Under the pieces are notes generated by a model that was not told the origin of the DNA, did not search any database, and was given only the letters and a program-made list of their open reading frames with translations. Both the position numbers and the translations under genes were made by a program. From Rhabdophis nuchalis (Eukaryota > Chordata > Lepidosauria > Squamata > Natricidae), in the NCBI GenBank assembly GCA_039707465.1, contig CM077644.1, positions 199,985,962 to 200,049,961 on the forward strand: a stretch of 64,000 nt of DNA, read 5' to 3'. Below are positions 55,074 through 64,000 of the stretch, in pieces. The stretch's first letter is position 1. The number at the start of each line of letters is the position of its first letter.

Positions 55074-55075
<2 letters not shown>
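54700..55075 (+). repeat. 330-bp tRNA-containing unit, tandem copies
   Basis: Tail portion (54709-54880) followed directly by a head and body (54881-55075); 'tgatttatttattgatcagc' recurs about 328 bases apart. A box near 54926 ('gtagtctagtggctaaaac'), B box 'ggttcgaatccc' near 54968. Same unit as the 10.6-11.9 kb cluster. It is bounded on the left by the polypyrimidine tract and on the right by (CA)n. Confidence 0.8.

Positions 55076-55110
<35 letters not shown>
55074..55110. repeat. (CA)n microsatellite
   Basis: About 18 CA units, starting inside the 'acctaacacaca' end of the tRNA-containing unit. Confidence 0.95.
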
Positions 55111-55112
<2 letters not shown>

Positions 55113-55521
55113 TCTTCTGGAGGCAGAGGAGGCAGGGAGGTAAAAAATGGAGGGTAAGGATGCCTTGTGAGGCCTCTGCACATCCCATTTTTGGCCTGAA
55201 GAGTGCTACTGGAGGCAGGGCCCATTTTAGCTCCCCCACCTCCAGAAGAATTCTGAAGGCCAAAAATGGGCTCACTTTTTGCCTCATGGAGTGTTCGTAC
55301 CTCTCATTCTTGGCCTTCCCCTTGCCTCCAGTAGCACTCTGCTGGCCAAATATGTTGGCCTTACCTTCCAGTACCAGCCTGCAGGGCTCACAAAAGTAAG
55401 TCCTGCACTCAGATGAAAGGTGGGGGCTAGCAGGTTGTCATGGTGATGTGGGTGGGACAGTCTATTGGTCCTGCATAGGCCACTTTAATGGCTTTGGCGG
55501 GCTATAGTTTGAGGACCCCTG
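55113..55521. mobile_element. hAT-type element, left end not identified
   Basis: GC-rich interior with partially inverted blocks ('tgcctccagtagcactct' versus 'agagtgctactggaggca'). A right end 'tatagtttgaggacccctg' at 55521 is a CAGGGGTCCTCAAA-type terminus in reverse. The left terminus and duplication are not found; the left side may be truncated against (CA)n. Confidence 0.6.
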
Positions 55522-56517
55522 ATTAAGGATATTACACAAGAGGTACAACAAATGACATCTCTAGACCTAAAGAAGCATATTATACTATTCTTAAATAAGC
55601 AAACACATTAACTTGAGTTTTTATGTCAATTTATCACAAAACAACTCCTTGTGTCTTCAAAGAAAAATCAGAAAGTCCGGTTGCCTCTTGAGGTGGGGGG
55701 AAGCACCTTTGAGACAATCCCTTGTGTCCTAATTTTGCTCAAAAGTAAAGGCCCTGGCAATCTGGTTACTATCTACTCTATTTAGCTCCTATCACCCAAC
55801 ATACTAAATGAATAAAACATTTTAAAATATCCCATAAAAAATCTTAGAAACCACAGAGCGAGGGCACTTTTTTCCAGTCTATCTACAGAAACATCTGTGG
55901 AAGCCCTTTTCAATATCTTTAGGCTGCGATGAAATATTAGAAACACACAGCATGATTCACTCCAGAACAGCCAATAAACAGGAAGACCGAAACCCACTCT
56001 GGCTATTGGTCAGCTGTTTTTCCCTCTTTCATCCTCTAATGCATGAGCCTGTTTTCATCTGGCAATCTGCCAACAACAAAGCCTTTGATTTTATAACTTA
56101 CAACCGGAAAAGCTCATCATCATCATTAGCAACACTTGTCAAATGCACATAGTGCATGCACATACACAAACATTTGCATTTGCTTACTAGCTACTTGCTT
56201 GGCAAAGAAAGTGCTTAACATAAAAAACATACAACTGAAGCTATGAATTTTAATTTCCCCATAGCTAAGAATTCATAAATAAAGCAGCAAATTCATGCTA
56301 CCATGCAGAGAAGAAAATGAGAATGGTTTTGATCATTTCTTTTTGGGATCAATCCTCCAGAATAGTCTCTCAATGCAGTTGCATCCCCTTGCCAATAAGC
56401 CAGGCTAATCAGGGAGAGGCACATGTCAAAAGTTCACACGCATATGAGATATGACACAACTTTTTAAACTTGTGGCAGTCATTAGGTTGCATGGGCATAA
56501 TTGCATCATTTGTGTGA
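55522..56517. other. Mostly unassigned; repeat A fragment at 55650-55740
   Basis: 55650-55740 matches repeat A ('tgtcttcaaagaaaaatcag', 'ggttgcctcttgagg', 'aagcacctttgagacaatc'). The rest has no recognised element. A complex block at 55900-56250 might be conserved non-coding DNA. Confidence 0.4.
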
Positions 56518-56793
56518 TAATACAATACAATACAATAGCAGAGTTGGAAGGGACCTTGAAGGTCTTCTAGTCCAACCCCCTGCGTGGGCAGGAACCTTAT
56601 ACCATTTCAGACAAATGGCTATCTAACATCTTTTTAAAGACTTCCAGGGTTGGGGCATTCACAACTTCTGGAGGCAAGCTGTTCCAGAGGTTAATTGTTC
56701 TAACTGTCAGGAAATTTCTCCTTAGTTCTAAGTTGCTTCTCTCCTTGATTAGTTTCCACCCATTGCTTCTTGTCCTGCCCCCAGGTGGGGGGT
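56518..56793 (-). mobile_element. CR1 LINE 3' end
   Basis: Nearly the same sequence as 8553-8830: (ATACA)n tail at 56518-56535, then the complement of the 3' UTR and reverse-transcriptase C-terminus ('acaacttctggaggcaagct', 'ttgcttctctccttgattag'). It stops at 'gcccccaggtggggg', so it is 5'-truncated at about 275 bases. Confidence 0.9.
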
Positions 56794-57502
56794 ATGATAA
56801 ATATTGTGATTGTAATTTTCATTGTATTAACCTTGTTGTGGCTAAAACTAGATATCTGTGGTGAAAGGCCCAGCAATATTTATATAAACCTCTACACATA
56901 CATTTAAAAACTCCCCCCACCAACCTCTACCACTATATGTCTTCCTCCCTCACCTAGTCTTAAATTACTGAATTGTGTCAGGGATGCAGGCTGTTTTTTC
57001 TGGAAAGAAAAAGAAAAATTGCATCAATCACAATTTATAGAGAAGCAAGTCAGTTTTAGTATTCAGGATTTTTGGAACATTTTAAATATGCTGTTGAAAA
57101 CAGCCCAAACCCAGACAAAACCAGGATGATTTATTCCAAGATTGAGAAAGAAATCTTGGAATATGTGTGCTTGTTTGGGGTTCTCAGCACTAGGAAATCA
57201 TACGTTTGTGCAGAAATACAAAATGCACAATACACATTAAAAACAAACAACTGTAAACAGCCCATTAAAACAGCATTTACAACATTGAAATTAAAATGAT
57301 ATGTCTTCATTACAGATGTAAAATTTTCAGAAATGTTAAATGGAGCTTTATGCATTGGCGTTGGGCACGAAAGATCCACCCCACTTCCCAATCCACATCC
57401 AGCAGCTCAAGTTTTCTCATCTATGCAGCATTCCTTCTATTCCTTTTTCCTCCTTTTCTAATTTCCCATTCATATGCCTGCTATTTATCAGAAGCACATA
57501 GG
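56794..57502. other. No feature recognised; 12-bp hairpin at 57132-57163
   Basis: Perfect 12-base arms (TATTCCAAGATT and complement) with an 8-base loop. No other element identified. Confidence 0.4.
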
Positions 57503-57831
57503 ATTTATAATCCTTCAAGACAATTGGTCATTTGCATTCTTTTAGAGAATCATTAAGGTCACCTGGAGGTTTATCTGTGTCATCAGCATCACCTGTATGA
57601 TGGCTTTAACGAGTCGCTAAAAGAATGCAAATGACCAGCTTTCTGCAAGGAGTATAAATCTTTCCATTCCCCACCACCCAGTCAGAGCTGAAGAAGCTTT
57701 TTGGATGAGAAGTGAAACGTCTTCAAAGAAAAACCAGAAAGTCCAGTTGCCTCTTAGGGAGGGGAGGGGAAGCACCTTTGGGACAACCATGATCTGGATA
57801 ACTGAGAATCTCCATAGACATACATATCCAT
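57503..57831 (+). repeat. Unclassified repeat A with hammerhead-like core
   Basis: Two outer blocks are inverted relative to each other: GGTCATTTGCATTCTTTTAG (57526-57545) and its perfect complement (57617-57636). Downstream lies the core: GAG (57685-57687), CTGAAGA (57688-57694), extra A, stem GCTTTT (57696-57701), loop TGGATG, stem AGAAGT (57708-57713), GAAAC (57714-57718), GTC (57719-57721) and TTC (57722-57724), which pairs with GAG. A conserved block 'ccagaaagtccagttgcctc' follows, ending in 'ctgagaatctccatagac'. Other partial copies are at 42.6, 48.7 and 55.7 kb. Confidence 0.65.
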
Positions 57832-58603
57832 GCTTTTCTATTCTGCTTCCAAGCCATATCTATAAAAATGCACACTACTTTCTTCTAAAGGATTAAATAT
57901 TTAATCTCTCCCCAGCCCACCTCAAGTCCTTCAGTCCAGTTCTTCTACATTTAATTTTGAGTTCAGGGCAAGGTGTCTAAGAACCTATTTCTTGAAACCA
58001 CTCAATTCTGCAATAAAACTGGAGAAAGCTTGCTTGCTGTATTTTGCAGCACTTCGTTGTTTTTTTCAGCTATAGTACAACTTTTTTGACACATAGCTTT
58101 AAAAAAAATATTTCATTGCTTTTTAATGGGAAAAGATTGTTTGCTTTGGGCAACTAAGGAGAGCAATCTTATATGTCAGTTTGGAAGTATATGTTCAAAA
58201 GTGCACTGGCAGCTGGTGCACTGATGAAGAAGTCTCCCATTCACAAAAGATTTGTGAATGGCAGGTTTCACATGCTGCACTCAATCACGAGGTGATTTGG
58301 TTTTGGCCTAGCAAGATGTGCAAAGCTAGCATCTTGCAGACCATCTTGTCAAAATGGTGCCTGAAATATAATACATCAAACAAAGCTAGCAATGTAACGC
58401 ATTTCTATGTTCCACAAACAATATCTTTCAAAGAAAGTATTCCCAGAAGTATGGCATAACATAAATAGATATCCTTTTCATAACATTGATTTAGCCATAG
58501 TGGTTAGTTTGCTTTTAGTTTGGTGACAAGGGCAAAGCCAACCATATTAGTTTGAAGATTATGTTTCATGGCTTAGAGTTCACTTTGGCTGGACCACGTT
58601 GAT
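57832..58603. other. No feature recognised; 11-bp hairpin at 58237-58261
   Basis: Perfect 11-base arms with a 3-base loop. The rest is AT-rich with no identified element. Confidence 0.4.
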
Positions 58604-58605
58604 TA

Positions 58606-58861
58606 CCCTGATTCCCCCAAAATAAGACATCCCTAGATAATAAGCCCAATCAGGCTTTTGCACGCATGTGCTAAAATAAGCCCTCCCCAGAAAATAAGCT
58701 CACCCTGAAAATATTGCAACACAGCAGCAGCCATAAGGTAATCATGCTTGCTGCCTCCTGCACCTCACGAATAATAAGACCTCCCTAAAAATAAGGCCAA
58801 GTGCTTATCAAAAGAAAGGGGGTTAAAAAAAAGATCTTGTCTTATTTTTGGGGAAACATGG
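58606..58861. mobile_element. TA-flanked MITE, 256 bp
   Basis: Ends 'ccctgattcccccaaaataa' and 'ttatttttggggaaacatgg' are imperfect inverted repeats with TA at 58604-58605 and 58862-58863. Internal repeats of 'aataag.cc..cc.aaaataag' are present (five related words). Non-coding; a Tc1/mariner-like class is suggested by the TA. Confidence 0.7.
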
Positions 58862-58863
58862 TA

Positions 58864-59965
58864 TTTCAGCAAATCATGTTGGCCACAATGGTATGATTAA
58901 ACCCAGGATAGAGTTCAGATGCTATAGTGCACTTTATTGTTCTTGTTGATAGATACTAGCAAGGCATCCTTCTGAAATTTGTACATAATAGCCACTTTCT
59001 AGCATAAAAAACAAGCTCTGAGCATTGTTTCATCATGAATCCTAGCAAGTCTAGTGCAATTTAAACCCTAGTTATACATGACACATACAAAGATAGAATC
59101 AAACGCCCCATAAGGTTTGCTGGTAATTCAATTTAAAATGGAGTGAGTGAAATTCCCAGTCAAGGTAATTCCTCTTAAATGCCTTGCTTAATAGCATACA
59201 TGGTCATTGCGCAAGAGATGAATATTGTGTTTGCTTTCTAAGTAAGCACTACTTAAAAGCTCATTAGCTCAACTCAAGCTCAGACTGGTGACACTATTTT
59301 GTGGTGTTTACTAGCAACTTGCGAACCTGCTTGTCAGAGCTATGCTTGAACTACAACCTCATCAAACTGAGGTATGTTATCTTGAGAGGGAAATATTCAT
59401 TTATAAATCTTTCTGCAAATATGCAGAATTAATTTTTCATTTTGATTCATTTTCCTTTCAGTCTGGCAAGAGGTTGAGTGAACAGAATACATTATAACTA
59501 TCTTCTGCAATATTGGATATTGATAAGTTGCATTTGTTTTGGTCATGTAATGTAGCTTTTTGTCACCTGACTATTTAGGAAGAAGGGAATGGGTACATGC
59601 AATGTCCCTCTCTCTGTCTCAATCATCAGGAGACAGATTTACAGCATTGGTTGGTATCTTTTTCACCATTATGCTCAAGCAGACATTCGGACCGCCTTAA
59701 ATAGCTTTGATTGCTTGCTGCTTTATTAGACCTCTCAGCTTATCTTTTTTGTAGAGCTCTGCCTGTTTGGTTCAACCTAAAAAGCCAGAGTTACCCCTTG
59801 CACATGATTTGCAGATATTCAAATTGGCTAGGTTCTTAAAACATGCTAAAGCACAAACTGTGCTGAAAGGCCAGTAGCTGGGATTAGACAGATACAATTT
59901 TTGGAACATCTGGAAGGGAATATGAAATTTATTTGGGAGGCTTGATCTCTGTTGTTAGGAAGAAT
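58864..59965. other. AT-rich DNA, nothing recognised
   Basis: No element identified. Confidence 0.4.
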
Positions 59966-60010
59966 TTATTTATATTTATATCCCGCCCTTCTCCACAGAG
60001 GACCCAGGGA
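59966..60010 (-). repeat. L2-type LINE/SINE 3' tail fragment
   Basis: 'tatttatatcccgcccttct' and 'gaggacccaggga': tail only. Confidence 0.5.
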
Positions 60011-60981
60011 GAATGCGGCATGACTTGGGAGAATCCAATATGTGAAAGATACTTTGCCTCCATAACCATTGTCAATGGATTCATCTTTCAACTTCTGTAT
60101 ATGTCTACAAATTCACCGGAATAATATTAGATTGCCCTTTTTACACCCCTTCATGACAGGGATTGAATTATGTAAATGTAAATGTAAAAAATAAATGTAA
60201 ATGTAAAAAAATCTGTTTATAGACACTACAACACCACAAAATCTATCCTCAAAACAGATCCTTCCTTCATAACTATCGTGGATTAGGCACATCTTCAAAG
60301 CATAATTGAGAAAAAAAGTTGCAGACAGGGGGATTGAGGGGATTAATTTAATGTAATAATAACATTGGATGCAATCTTTGGGCCCACTTATACTACTTCC
60401 TTGTTCTGGTCTGAGACACTTCCTTACAATTATATTGTATGCAGCTTTAAAACACACTGATAGTGAGAACAGGACTACTGGCCTACATTCCTGAGATGTG
60501 GAAACCAGTGGTTTAAGAATTGACATAGTTTGCACCATTTAGGGACAAGAATAAAATACGTTCTCATATTGTGTGGATGAGCACTTTAATTCCCTTTCCT
60601 TGAGCATAATACCATATTTACTTTTAAAAAGCCCAAAATTAAATCTTAGGCAAACTTACCATGTGGATAGTTTTTTTTTTTGTTTTTTTTTAAACTGGAT
60701 ACATACTGTAACATTCAAAGTGGTAAGTTAAAATATTTATGTCTGAAAACTCAACTAAAATGCTGAATGTTCCTGCCAGGAGCTTTTAATTATCCAAGAT
60801 GGGGCATAATGTTAGGTGTCAGACAAATGCTGTTATTTCATTGACTTGTTGCAGCTTTCAAGTTCCCACCCATCCACTCACCCCCGGAGTTTCAATGTTG
60901 CAGCCTAATTGCAATGTTTAATTTGAAGGACATCTAAAATAAATACTTGATGAATTATGTTAACTTAATCATTTATATTAT
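60011..60981. other. No feature recognised
   Basis: The 141-codon minus-strand frame (60113-60538) contains no recognisable domain and runs through repeated 'taaatgtaaatg' words (60170-60210). Confidence 0.4.
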
Positions 60982-61410
60982 AACAGAATAACAGAGTTGG
61001 AAGCTATCCTGGAGGTCTGCTCAAGCAGGAGACTCTATACCATTTCAGACAAATGGTTGCCCAATCACTTTTTAAAAGCCTCCAGTATTGGAACATCAAC
61101 AACTTCTGGAGGCAAGCCGATCCACTAGGTAATTGTTTTCACTGTCAGGAAAGTTGTCCTTAGTTCCAGTTTGGATCTCTCTTTGATAGGTTTTCATCCA
61201 TTGCTTTTATTCTGCCTTCAAACTCTTTGAAGAATAGACTGATCTCGTCTTTGTGGCAGCCCCTTATATGGGAATACTGTTATCCTGTCACCCCTAGTTC
61301 TTCTTTAGACTAGACATTCCAAATTCCTGTAGCCATTTTTAATCTTCCTAAACATTTAGTATTTTTGTCCTGGATCTTATATGACACCCCCAAAATGTTG
61401 CACACCCATA
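60982..61410 (-). pseudogene. CR1 LINE 3' end, old copy
   Basis: Same family as 8.55 and 56.5 kb, more diverged: 'aacagagttggaagctatcc', 'accatttcagacaaatggtt', 'ttgtccttagttccagtttg', 'tttgtggcagccccttatat'. The reverse-transcriptase frame is broken. The (ATACA)n tail is absent or degraded. Confidence 0.8.
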
Positions 61411-61748
61411 ATTAGCAATGGTGCATGCCAACTACTATAATACCATTTTCCCCTTGTTCTAAGTTGTTAGTAAAACAATTGTTAAATTATGTATTGTACT
61501 TGTCTCTGAAAGAGGGATATTTTCCACCTTCTTTGCATTCAACACTGTGAATTGATTTTTTGATGAGAAATAATGTAAACACTTTGGTACATCAAGCACA
61601 GATGCTGTTGCCCATCTGATAGGATCATATAGCTTTACTGGATATTGTCATAGCAGCAGCCTCATACAGATAAAAGTGATAAATTCTACTCTACATGGTG
61701 AAACATTGATTATAAGTACAAGATAAGCCTCCACAGCATTCATTAGTA
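61411..61748. other. No feature recognised
   Basis: AT-rich; no element identified. Confidence 0.4.
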
Positions 61749-61876
61749 CAGCCTTCTTCAAACCTACATTGTTGGGATGTGAATTTCTATTCTCAGAATT
61801 CTCTTTCAACATACTACCTGGCAATTCTGGAGTCTGAAATCCAGTGCATCTTAAGGAAGCTTGCTGAAGATGGCTG
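61749..61876. mobile_element. Old palindromic hAT-type MITE
   Basis: 'cagccttcttcaaaccta' and 'agcttgctgaagatggctg' ends with internal 'ttctcagaattctc' and 'ggcaattctggagtctgaaa' match the layout of palindromic hAT MITEs. Flanks CATTAGTA and TTTTAATA match at only 5 of 8 positions, so the duplication is uncertain. Confidence 0.45.
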
Positions 61877-61884
61877 TTTTAATA

Positions 61885-62436
61885 ATTTGGCAGAGGTTGC
61901 CATACCTCTATAAAGCTAATATTTATTTTACATTGACTTTGATGCGCAACCATTCTGAGCTCTACAGAGCTCTTGTGTTGCCTACCTATCTTATTCCACA
62001 TTTCTAAGATTCTTTGCCAACATGCCAATTAGACAAAGAAATAGCTAAGAATTAATGATGGCTCCATGCTATCTCTATGTTCAGAGACAATCTGTCATCT
62101 GTAGACCATTTGCTGGTGAAAAAGAATGCCTTTCCCAAATTGGTATCCTCAATATGTGTTGAGATTGAAGTTTTATCAGCCATAATATCCACAAGTATTT
62201 GGATCTCCATTTTATATGACTTTCAGGCAAAAATTAGAATTAGCATGTAAATGTCAGGCACAAGAAATCAGGACCACCAGTTAGGTTGCAGCATAGAAGA
62301 TTTATTCAAGCCATATCTAAGTAGCTGGTCAACTAAAATTCAACACTAAATTGGCACCTGATAAAGGTCAACAGAAGTCAGGAGGGGTTAATGATGTGTT
62401 TAACTACTACTCCCACATCTGTCTACTCTTCTCCTA
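61885..62436. other. No feature recognised
   Basis: No element identified. Confidence 0.4.
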
Positions 62437-62645
62437 GCAATAGCAGTAGCACTTAGACTTATATGCCACTTCACAGTACTTTACAGCCGTCTCTAATTGG
62501 TTTACAACATAATGCTGCCAACAACCCTCATTTTACTGCCCTCAGAAAATGAAAGGCTGAGTCAACCTTGAGCCAGTTGAACTGCTGGCAGTTGGCAGAA
62601 TTAGCCTGCAATACTGCATTCTAATCACTCTGCCCTCACACCTCT
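62437..62645 (-). repeat. MIR-like squamate tRNA SINE
   Basis: Minus strand: diverged tRNA head at 62610-62640, 'ggctcaaggttgactcagcc', 'ggctgtaaagtactgtgaag' and tail 'atataagtctaagtgctact'. Internal deletion compared with the 43.1-kb copy. Confidence 0.8.
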
Positions 62646-62776
62646 TGCCTAATTCTTTCCTACAGTGAATGACTTTAGCTCAGAAATTTCTCAAGAACTC
62701 TTCTAAGTACACAGTCCATGAACTTTAATGAAGTTGTATAAACATTAAAAAACCCATACTGCATGATGTCTTTATA

Positions 62777-63511
62777 ATTAATTTAATTTAATTTAATTTA
62801 ATTTATTAAATTTGTTGACCGCTCCCTCTCCCCGAAGGGACTCGGAGCGGTGCACAGGGCTAATAAAACAATAAATACATACATATAGTTAAAAACAAAT
62901 TAAATATTTCCCTGCGCTAAAAATTCCAATTAAAAAACTAAAATCCCCATCTAAAATTTCTGGCAACCCCATCGAAGAGAGACTATCCTAGGCCGGCCAA
63001 GCAGAACAGATATGTTTTTAGTTTTAGACGGAAGGAGCGGAGGTCCGTGATAGTTCTAATGTCGGGGGGAAGGTCGTTCCAGAGGGCTGGGCCCGCCACA
63101 GAGAGAGCCCTTCCCCTGGGCGTCGCCCACTGACAAAGTCTAGTGGACGGCACCCGGAGAAGTCCCTCTCTGTGGGAGCGAATCGGCCGTGTGGATGTAT
63201 GCGGCAGGATCCGATCCTGCAAATAGCTAGGTCCCGAGCCATGGAGCGCTTTAAAGATGATAACTAAAACCTTGAAGTGCACCCGGAAGACGACAGGCAG
63301 CCAGTGCAGCTCGCGCAAGAGCGGTGTTACGTGGGTATACCTTGCGGTTCCCATAATTGCTCACGCGGCTGCATTCTGGACTAGCTGAAGTCTCCGAGTG
63401 CACCTCAAGGGGAGCCCCATGTAGAGAGAGTTACAATAGTCCAGTCGGGATGTCACGAGAGCATGAATGACTGTGCGAAGGGCGTCCCGATCCAATAGGT
63501 CATTATACACT
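62777..63511 (-). mobile_element. L2-type LINE, 5'-truncated, approximately 735 bp
   Basis: The minus strand encodes '[20 protein letters not shown]' and '[11 protein letters not shown]', then a stop, then an open 123-codon frame (63354-62983): 'VTPLLRELHWLPVVFRVHFK', 'ALHGSGPSYLQD', 'PSTRLCQWATPRGRALSVAG' and 'ALWNDLPPDIRTITDL'. This is the C-terminal third of an L2-clade reverse transcriptase. The stop (TGA) sits where the family has CGA (Arg), the typical outcome of CpG deamination. The 3' UTR ends at 'gcggtcaacaaatttaataa' and (TTAAA)n. GC-rich compared with its flanks and fairly young. Confidence 0.9.
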
Positions 63512-63584
63512 TTCTTATTCTATCTTCCAGAGCAAAATATCCCAATGGATATTTAGTTATTTTCTTTGGAAGTTGCAGAAAGTT

Positions 63585-63791
63585 GTGACAGCCACTTTGG
63601 CCTAGAAAAGAGGAGACTGTAAAGAGACTATTCTTACCTTAGGTATGGAAAACCAGGTGGGAGACTTTGGCCCAGTTGTTTTCTCTCAGTTCCTCACAGG
63701 ATTGTTGTTGTTATGGGGAAAATAGGAGGAGGAAGGAGTATATGTATCTCTACTGCCTTTAAATGTATAATGGAAAAAAGCAGGATTTTTA
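63585..63791 (+). repeat. Sauria-type tRNA SINE
   Basis: 'cactttggcctagaaaagag' (diverged head), 'ggtgggagactttggccca', 'tctcagttcctcacaggatt', 'gggaaaataggaggaggaag' and a decayed tail with 'aaaaagcaggatttttaaa'. Same order as the 4.8-kb copy. Confidence 0.7.
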
Positions 63792-64000
63792 AAAATCTAA
63801 AACAATTTAAAAAAATGAAAACTGTAATTACAAACTGATGTACTCCTTCTTTGAGGAGGAGAAAATTGTAAAAGAAATGTTCTTTTTTATGTAATGGCCA
63901 ATCTTCAGCCACTTACTCTTATTAAGTAGCAAATATAACCTTTTCTGACCAAGTCACTGAGTACTGCACTTTTTAATATGGTTATTATTCCACATTATCT
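63792..64000. other. No feature recognised
   Basis: AT-rich end of the window. Confidence 0.4.

Noticed and set aside
60113..60538. 141-codon minus-strand open frame
   Set aside because: Crosses simple 'taaatg' repeats and has no recognisable motif.

Overview
This window is non-coding vertebrate DNA that looks like a squamate reptile, most probably a snake. I find no host protein-coding exon, rRNA gene, functional tRNA gene or CRISPR array. The assignment rests on the mix of interspersed repeats: Bov-B (RTE) LINE fragments, CR1 copies whose 3' tail is an (ATACA)n microsatellite, L2-type LINEs, Sauria-type tRNA SINEs, a MIR-like squamate SINE, palindromic hAT MITEs, and long (GATA)n, (ATGT)n, (ATAC)n and (GGAT)n tracts. 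Single-copy sequence between repeats is AT-rich, and almost all ORFs outside the LINEs are chance or microsatellite ORFs. It reads as a gene desert or a very large intron.

Layout. 1-10 kb: SINEs, an L2 3' end, a CR1 3' end, microsatellites and hairpins. 10.6-11.9 kb: a cluster of an approximately 330-bp unit carrying tRNA-like A and B boxes, in alternating orientation. A tandem pair of the same unit sits at 54.7 kb. 12-28 kb: sparse repeats, including a complete tRNA SINE with a 15-bp target duplication, a solo LTR with a 5-bp duplication, a hAT MITE with an 8-bp duplication, and several perfect hairpins. 28.2-37.3 kb is the densest part. A TA-flanked MITE is followed by a 2.05-kb ORF1-only, half-L1-like element with its own 15-bp target duplication. 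Next comes a Bov-B fragment split by a complete 5.85-kb L1 on the minus strand with an 18-bp target duplication. 37.3-64 kb: further SINEs, CR1, L2 and Bov-B remnants, several non-autonomous hAT elements with 8-bp duplications, a 500-bp polypyrimidine tract and two TA-flanked MITEs.

The only long uninterrupted coding capacity is the L1. Its ORF2 (1261 aa) keeps the endonuclease, reverse transcriptase and cysteine-rich motifs. Its ORF1 (253 aa) has coiled-coil, RRM-like and C-terminal domains, followed by an open extension in a different frame. ORF1 protein would coat the L1 RNA and ORF2 protein would nick target DNA and reverse transcribe; the same machinery is the likely mobiliser of the ORF1-only element. 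SINEs in the window share 3' tails with L2-type or Bov-B LINEs, as expected if those LINEs supplied their reverse transcriptase.

Points most worth follow-up: the ORF1-only L1-derived element; two unclassified repeat families that share one hammerhead-ribozyme-like fold but have different stem sequences; the alternating tRNA-containing unit; and several perfect hairpins with exactly six-base loops. Repeat boundaries were read by eye and are approximate unless a target-site duplication is given.
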